Both the position numbers and the translations under genes were made by a program. Under the pieces are notes generated by a model. The model saw only the letters and a program-made list of their open reading frames with translations. It did no database searches and was not told the DNA's origin. Shown one piece after another: positions 59,501 to 64,000 of a DNA stretch of 64,000 nt. Position 1 is the first letter of the stretch, and each line of letters opens with the position of its first letter. The stretch spans positions 945,001 to 1,009,000 of the forward strand of contig OY986968.1 in the NCBI GenBank assembly GCA_963920575.1. The letters run 5' to 3'. Source of the DNA: Narthecium ossifragum. Its lineage: Eukaryota > Streptophyta > Magnoliopsida > Dioscoreales > Nartheciaceae.

Positions 59501-61881
59501 GTTGCAATTGATGAGGTCAGACTAGATAAGAGAGATTAGAAGTCTTACTTTCTTTAATTTCCTTCTAACTAAAGCTGTTTTCTGTTACTGACCTTCAGTT
59601 ATTTACGCTGCAGATTAAGGAATCTGATCATATGCAACCAGACTTGAATCTAGAAGTTAAGGGTTTAAATGAGAAGGCAGAAGTTGCATCCTTGATGCAT
59701 GAAGAAGACACAAGCAAGGACCTCAATGTTGCACCGTTATCCGATAAAACCAAATATGAAGAAGTAGATGAGAAGCTTCATGAGGTATCCACTTCAATGT
59801 CTAGAGATTTCAACAAGGAAGAGGCTCCATACGAGATGCAAAGGGAGTTATTAGCCAATAAGGCTCCAGGAAAAGACACCATAGGTGAACATAATAGTGT
59901 ATCACTAGGAGAAGATTCTTACAAGGTTTCTCAAGAACAGGTGGATCAAAAGGACAGCCCTCCAGTTGAAGAGACAGAAAACAATGATAAGCTAACTACT
60001 AAGCAGGCCATGGAAGTCAGTTTGCCAGCTGAAGAAAGTGAAAGAGTACGAGATAACGGAGAACGGGTTGATCAAATTGACGCGACAGAAAGCAATGATA
60101 AGCTAGCTACTGAGCAAGCCATGGAAGTGAGTTTGCCAGCAGAAGAAAGTAAAAGGGCAGAAACCACTGAAGAGGCAAATCATGAAGCTGAATCTGGTAA
60201 CTTACACAACGATCAAATCCACCTTAATGACTTGCCTGTGTCACGCTTTCTTATGAACCACATTTTGCTACAAGAAGTTGATAAGCTTGGTGAAGTATGT
60301 GACCTGGAGTCTGAAATTGAGGTCAACAAAGAGGAGACCAGGGATGAGCACGAGGATTCCGAAGTTCAAAAACAGGAAGAGATCTCTACACCTTTATTGG
60401 CTGATCAGGTGACAGCAGAAGCAAGTATAAGGAAAGTGGAAGTTCCTAAGAAACCAGAAGAGTCTTCTTATCTGATGCCTGAAACACAGAGCCATGATGT
60501 TGTACAACCTAATGAAAGTCCGGAAACTGACAAATCAACCTATACACCAGCCGCTACTGTGAATGTTGAGGCGGAAGCCCCTGCCTCAGAATCTGGAATA
60601 TCATTTCCTGCTGTTACAAATGATCTCTCAGAAAAGACAGAAGCAGCACCATGTGTTCTGGAAATTGGAGATGATGCCAAGGAACATAGAGCACCAGCAC
60701 CAGTGAAGGCATCTCCTGAAGAGAAAACAGTAGAGAGTGCAATTGAAAAGCTAAATGAAAGCCTGAATAGTGATGTTCAAGTTTTATCAGTTATGAGTAT
60801 TTCTACAGAGGACACTCTACAGAAAGGTAGTGAAGAAGCCAAGGAAATTGGGCAGCAAGTTGAGAAGATTGAAAAAGCTCCAGAGGTGCAGATTCATGGA
60901 GTTAGTGAACTAAGTGAGAGAATAAAACTTCCAGTTTCCAGTGAAGAAGCTCTAGCAAATCCCGAGTTTGGTAAGACTGAGAAAGTTTCCGACTCTTCTG
61001 GCAAGGAAATTGGGCAGGATGTTGAGAAGATTGAAAAGGCTCCAGAGAAGCAGATTCATGGAGTTAGTAAACCGAGTGAAAGCTCAAAGCTTCCAGTTTC
61101 CAGGGAAGACGCTCTAGCAAATCCTGACAGTGATCAGACTGAGAGGATCCCTGACTCTTCTGCTATTGATGACCACAAATTGGAAGAGGTTCTAGAAAAC
61201 AAGTTAAAAGCTGCAGACAATGTAGAAGCTAAACAGGATGAGATAACTGGCCAACAAGTGCAAGACCTGAAGAATGACTCGACAGAAGAAGATAACATAG
61301 CTACTTCTCCCGAGGTTCAATTATCTGATGTGCTACTCCATGCTAAGAACAATTTTGTTCAGCCAGTCGAAAAAAATTCACAGGAAGCAACTCCAGCAGT
61401 CAGCATTGATGACCAAGAAACTAAAGAGGCAACAGATGCTCAGTTGGAGGAAGAGGAAGTCCATGAAGAGGAAGATGAAAAAGAGACAGATGAACATCAA
61501 ACCGAAAAGCCTGGCCATGATGCAGCAATCATTGTTGAAGCAAGAGATGCAGACTTGAAGCCAGTCGAAAAAGTTTCAGAGGAAGCAACTCCAGCAGTCA
61601 ACATTGATGACCAAGAAACTAAAGAGGCAACACATGGCAAGATGGAGGAACGGAAGATCGATGAAGAGAAAGATGAAAAAGAGACAGATGAACATAAAAC
61701 CGACGAGCCTGGCCATGATGCAGCGATCATTGTAGAAGCAAGAGATGCAGACTTGAAGCCACACAAGAAATCACACAACATCTTATCAGGTGTTGGATCA
61801 AAGGTCAAAAACTCAATTGCCAAAGTGAAGAAAGCCATCACTGGTAAGTCATCACACCACAAGGTGGTTTTGCCAAAATAA
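47537..61881 (+). CDS. Giant acidic repeat-rich protein with basic C-terminal tail, function unknown
   Basis: Inferred 14 exons: 47537-47578, 49871-51952, 52303-53889, 54271-54564, 54707-55072, 55201-55452, 55559-55702, 55787-55972, 56045-56122, 56783-58267, 58365-58511, 58673-58882, 58970-59515, 59614-61881. Together 9,687 bp, about 3,228 residues, with every intron in phase 0. Exon 1 (METEAGTVEPISEK) is inferred from its clean donor and frame; further 5' exons are possible. Exon 2 seems to end at a GC donor (CAG|GCAAGC). The protein is dominated by Glu, Lys, Asp, Ser and Thr, has no membrane segment or enzyme motif and is probably disordered. Four in-frame repeat arrays are listed separately. 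The last ~40 residues (SHNILSGVGSKVKNSIAKVKKAITGK...) are basic and amphipathic. I do not recognise a function; similar plant proteins tend to get vague names. Exon choices with weak donors (GTTAGC, GTTGGC, GTTTGT) are the least sure. Confidence 0.72.
48568..49000 (+). repeat. Diverged ~218-bp direct duplication in intron 1
   Basis: The block starting TCTACATTTTAATGACTATG at 48568 recurs from 48786 with perhaps 15% differences, including GTGTTATGATAGTAT and CTATCCCAAGTGAAAAA motifs. Both copies lie in the inferred first intron of the acidic-protein gene. Confidence 0.8.
49685..49826 (+). repeat. Perfect 71-bp tandem duplication before exon 2
   Basis: 49685-49755 and 49756-49826 are identical copies beginning CGGAATATGTCTCCATC. 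The array ends 44 bp upstream of the exon 2 acceptor, within the range of branch-point sequences. Confidence 0.92.
50135..50314 (+). repeat. 3 x 60-bp perfect coding repeat
   Basis: Three identical 60-bp units (50135, 50195, 50255) each encode EIFFEEPSKALLSAADFGNS. No nucleotide difference is seen among them, which points to very recent expansion or gene conversion within exon 2. Confidence 0.97.
50387..51436 (+). repeat. 3 x ~350-bp coding repeat
   Basis: Units start at 50387, 50744 and 51083. They span 357, 339 and about 354 bp, all multiples of three, and run from AIKDHPESSKDSMTG to HRPREEVMNP. The middle unit lacks six codons (PLPEIS). A handful of substitutions separate them. Confidence 0.95.
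52936..53703 (+). repeat. 4 x 192-bp coding repeat
   Basis: Units start at 52936, 53128, 53320 and 53512, exactly 64 codons apart, each beginning PLAAKEKEISIDAVQMDSEK. Only scattered substitutions separate them; the last unit is the most changed at its end. A shorter VTQELVEESKQ-type triplet lies upstream at about 52380-52560. Confidence 0.96.
56060..56270 (+). repeat. Tandem duplication that created a dead copy of exon 9
   Basis: The end of exon 9 plus its downstream intron (to about 56165) is repeated at about 56166-56270. The copy keeps the TTETP/TTETS-like coding words, but its donor reads GTAGGC where the original has GTAAGC, and it brought no acceptor. It should therefore be intronic. 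Confidence 0.75.
57130..58150 (+). repeat. 6 x ~150-170-bp coding repeat
   Basis: Six in-frame units of about 51-57 codons in exon 10, each with a SAEISP...EEIEVTKS...LLEEAK..HEAAPAAVMHFEGLE core. The VMHFEGLE anchors fall near 57280, 57450, 57603, 57770, 57933 and 58104. This array is more diverged than those in exons 2 and 3, hence older. Confidence 0.92.
58603..58632 (+). repeat. (GC)n(AC)n tract in an intron
   Basis: Uninterrupted alternating purine-pyrimidine sequence, GC repeats passing into AC repeats, in the intron between exons 12 and 13 of the acidic-protein gene. This composition is among the most prone to Z-DNA. Confidence 0.9.
59960..61760 (+). repeat. Paired coding repeats in the last exon
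   Basis: Three separate pairs of in-frame repeats: NDKL..(T/E)QAMEVSLPAEES near 59985 and 60099; a ~54-codon EIGQ.VEKIEKAPE.QIHGVS unit near 60845 and 61007; and a ~65-codon EATPAV.IDDQETKEAT...GHDAAIIVEARDADLK unit near 61384 and 61579. Each pair is moderately diverged. Confidence 0.88.
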
Positions 61882-62547
61882 AATAAGAGATATTAGGAGT
61901 GTTTCTGGTACTGTATATGTTTGAGGTTTGTAATTAAAAAGCTTTGTTATGCCTTCCTATTGTGTTAAGAATGGATGCCCCTTATCATCCAAGAACAAAC
62001 TACTTTTGCTTGTGTTATTTGTATCAGTTCTTTCACTTTAAAGCAACAACGTCTTGGCAGGAAATTATCATCAAAACAACCCAAGAATCAACCATTACTG
62101 CTATTAGCAGAGGAATCAAGCAGTAATCTTGTTTTCCTTCTTGGATGTTTTACCAAAAGTTCACTAATAGATTTCATCATACATGAGAAATACAAGACGT
62201 GCAGGTTCCATCCCACCAACCAGTACCCATCATAAGCAAAACTATCAAGTAACAAAGTTCTTCTCTAAAAAACAAGCAAAACCAACTTCAGAAGAAGAAA
62301 AGTACGATGATCACATATCCACAGAGGTATAGATGCAACCCCATGCGAACAACTTCTTCTCTTTCTCAGGATGAAAAATTTAAAACTAATATTTCCACTT
62401 TCCAACCCCAAAGCCTTCGCATTATGACGCCAAAAGAAAAATGCATGGAGACTATTCTTGGGGGAAAAAAAACAGAAGCGAAGGGGAGAAACATACCTTA
62501 AATAAATTCCTCAACGGTCACTTCAGTCGGTGTGATCCAACGGCACC
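61882..62547. other. Spacer between the acidic-protein and methyltransferase-like genes
   Basis: 3' UTR of the upstream gene and promoter of the next. No additional gene recognised. Confidence 0.5.
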
Positions 62548-63498
62548 ATGAATTCCCTCATTTCCCACCAAATTCGACCGTTGGTCACAACCCCATTTCA
62601 AAAAACAACAAGAACTCATTATCCTCCACCTATTGTTAGCTTCCCATCCTTAGCCTCTTCCTCGAAAACCCTAGAAGCCGACACCCAAGAAGACGACCAA
62701 GGCATCCCGGCGAACCAAGTGAAGACCCTGGCCAAATTCAAGTCACGCTACAACCACATCCGCGTCCTGGAGGTGTCCCGGCGCGCCGACCACCCCCTCG
62801 CCGGCTCCCGCCTCCTCCTCCTCGACGCCCCAGGCAACATCCACAGCATCTCATTCCTCCTTAAATCCCTCACCTCCACCTACTTCGACGTCTTCGCCAC
62901 TCTCCCGCCCATCCTCCCGCCTGGCCCCATCGGCGTCCTTGGCTTCGGAGCCGGCTCGGCCGCGAGACTGATACTAAACCTATACCCAGAAGCCGTAATC
63001 CACGGATGGGAGCTCGACCCATCGGTGATCTCAGTCGGGCGCGAGTTCTTCGGGCTAAAGAAGCTAGAGAATCAATACCGCGATAGGCTCTTCATCTACA
63101 TAGGCGACGCGCTGGAAGCCAACGTGAAGGATGGGTTCGCTGGGCTGTTGGTGGACCTCTTCGCGAAGGGGAGCGTGATACCGGAGCTGCAGGAGACGAA
63201 GACATGGGAGAGGTTGAAGAAGACGCTGAGGACAGGCGGGAGGATGATGATGAACTGTGGAGGGAGCTGCGTGGAAGCCGAGGACTCGAAGAGGGATGGG
63301 GAGACGATGAGGGTGGAGACGCTGAAGGCGATGCGTGGGGCGTTTGCAGACGAGGTGTTTGTGTTAAAGCTCGGGCATTGGAAGGATGATAGTTGTGTGG
63401 CTCTCACCGGACCTCCACCGGACGTGGCGGCCTGGAAGCCGGCGTTGCCGCCGGCGCTGCGCGGCTACGTGGATATGTGGGCTCCATTAAATGGCTAA
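62548..63498 (+). CDS. Spermidine-synthase-fold SAM-dependent methyltransferase-like protein, probably plastidial
   Basis: Intronless, 316 residues. The first ~50 residues are Ser/Thr/Pro-rich with few acidic residues before residue 43, consistent with a plastid transit peptide. The Rossmann fold starts with motif I, GVLGFGAGSAARLIL (129-143), which contacts S-adenosyl groups. Next come an acidic loop at the end of strand 2 (HGWELDP, 152-158), a GDA motif (187-189) and LLVDLF (200-205) near the catalytic site. The polyamine-binding signature of true spermidine synthases is not evident, so substrate and reaction are unknown. Coding GC content is much higher than in the flanks. The start is the first ATG in frame. 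Confidence 0.88.
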   Translation: MNSLISHQIRPLVTTPFQKTTRTHYPPPIVSFPSLASSSKTLEADTQEDDQGIPANQVKTLAKFKSRYNHIRVLEVSRRADHPLAGSRLLLLDAPGNIHSISFLLKSLTSTYFDVFATLPPILPPGPIGVLGFGAGSAARLILNLYPEAVIHGWELDPSVISVGREFFGLKKLENQYRDRLFIYIGDALEANVKDGFAGLLVDLFAKGSVIPELQETKTWERLKKTLRTGGRMMMNCGGSCVEAEDSKRDGETMRVETLKAMRGAFADEVFVLKLGHWKDDSCVALTGPPPDVAAWKPALPPALRGYVDMWAPLNG

Positions 63499-64000
63499 AA
63501 CCATTTGTTTTAGATTGCTTAAAAATTCTCTCAAATTTCAGCTTATATTTCAAAAAAAAAAAATTAGATACTTGACTGTGTAATTAATTGCCATGCTTCC
63601 CATGATTAAAAAAAATCACATGTTAATTATGTTAACCTGTCCTCTTATGAGCTCATGAAACATGATTTTTGTTATAATACCTTGTGAATAATTAAGTATT
63701 GATGGAAGGTGAGCAATTTTAATGACACACATTATATTTTAACAACTCTTGAGCTCAATTGTTTGCTCATCAATTGTTGATGGGATTTGAGGACTGATAC
63801 AAATAACACCAAGCTAAGATCTTGCCTTTGTTGAACAGAGATTTGTTTGGAGAAGTCTCCGAACTTTGCATGAGATAGAATGAGAGGACAAGCAAGGAAT
63901 CAGGGCAATAGCAATACTAATCACCCGTTAGATTATGTATGGATGACTCAGATCAAACTACTCTCTCTCTCCTACTTTTCTTATTTTTTCTTTCACCTAT
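63499..64000. other. 3' flank, no gene seen
   Basis: AT-rich sequence after the methyltransferase-like stop codon, with a CT-rich stretch at the window end. Nothing further recognised. Confidence 0.5.

Overview
This is nuclear DNA from a flowering plant. The evidence is intron-rich genes with GT/GC-AG splice sites, an R2R3-MYB factor, a SIAMESE-type CDK inhibitor, a PLS-class PPR protein, a plant-type 12-exon farnesyl diphosphate synthase (FPS), and AT-rich spacers full of LINEs, MITEs and a solo LTR. Gene content and protein style fit a non-grass monocot, but the species cannot be fixed from the window alone.

Layout. 0.4-3 kb: a short 5'-truncated LINE with a 14-bp target-site duplication, then a subgroup-13-like R2R3-MYB gene on the minus strand whose first intron appears to start with GC. 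3-9 kb: gene-poor spacer. 9.1-18.5 kb: a head-to-head pair made of a decayed FPS copy (minus, 9075-11944) and an apparently intact FPS gene (plus, 14035-18478). The two share exon boundaries and a 12-bp promoter element. 18.9-36 kb: a transposon-dense block with TTTGG-ended MITEs, a 311-bp tandem duplication, a PIF/Harbinger-like relic, an L1-type LINE split by a ~2.2-kb solo LTR, templated filler DNA and two more LINE tails. 37.6 kb: an SMR-type CDK inhibitor (minus). 41.4 kb: a single-exon PPR gene. 43.3-45.1 kb: a Mutator-like element with 9-bp target duplications. 47.5-61.9 kb: one very large gene for an acidic, repeat-expanded protein of about 3,200 residues. 62.5 kb: a spermidine-synthase-fold methyltransferase-like gene with a probable plastid transit peptide.

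The genes do not form a pathway. FPS makes the C15 precursor of sterols and sesquiterpenes in the cytosol. The MYB and SMR genes are regulatory, the PPR protein is probably organellar, and the methyltransferase-like protein is probably plastidial.

The most interesting points are four. First, the FPS relic still shows its promoter element and intron positions but has lost the second aspartate-rich motif and carries several single-base frameshifts. Second, every inferred intron of the giant acidic gene lies in phase 0, and the gene has grown by in-frame tandem repeats at several scales. Third, the solo LTR carries six copies of a GATCGATC hairpin and can be excised on paper to restore the LINE reading frame exactly. 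Fourth, an ACCGATA-rich foldback repeat family recurs along the window.
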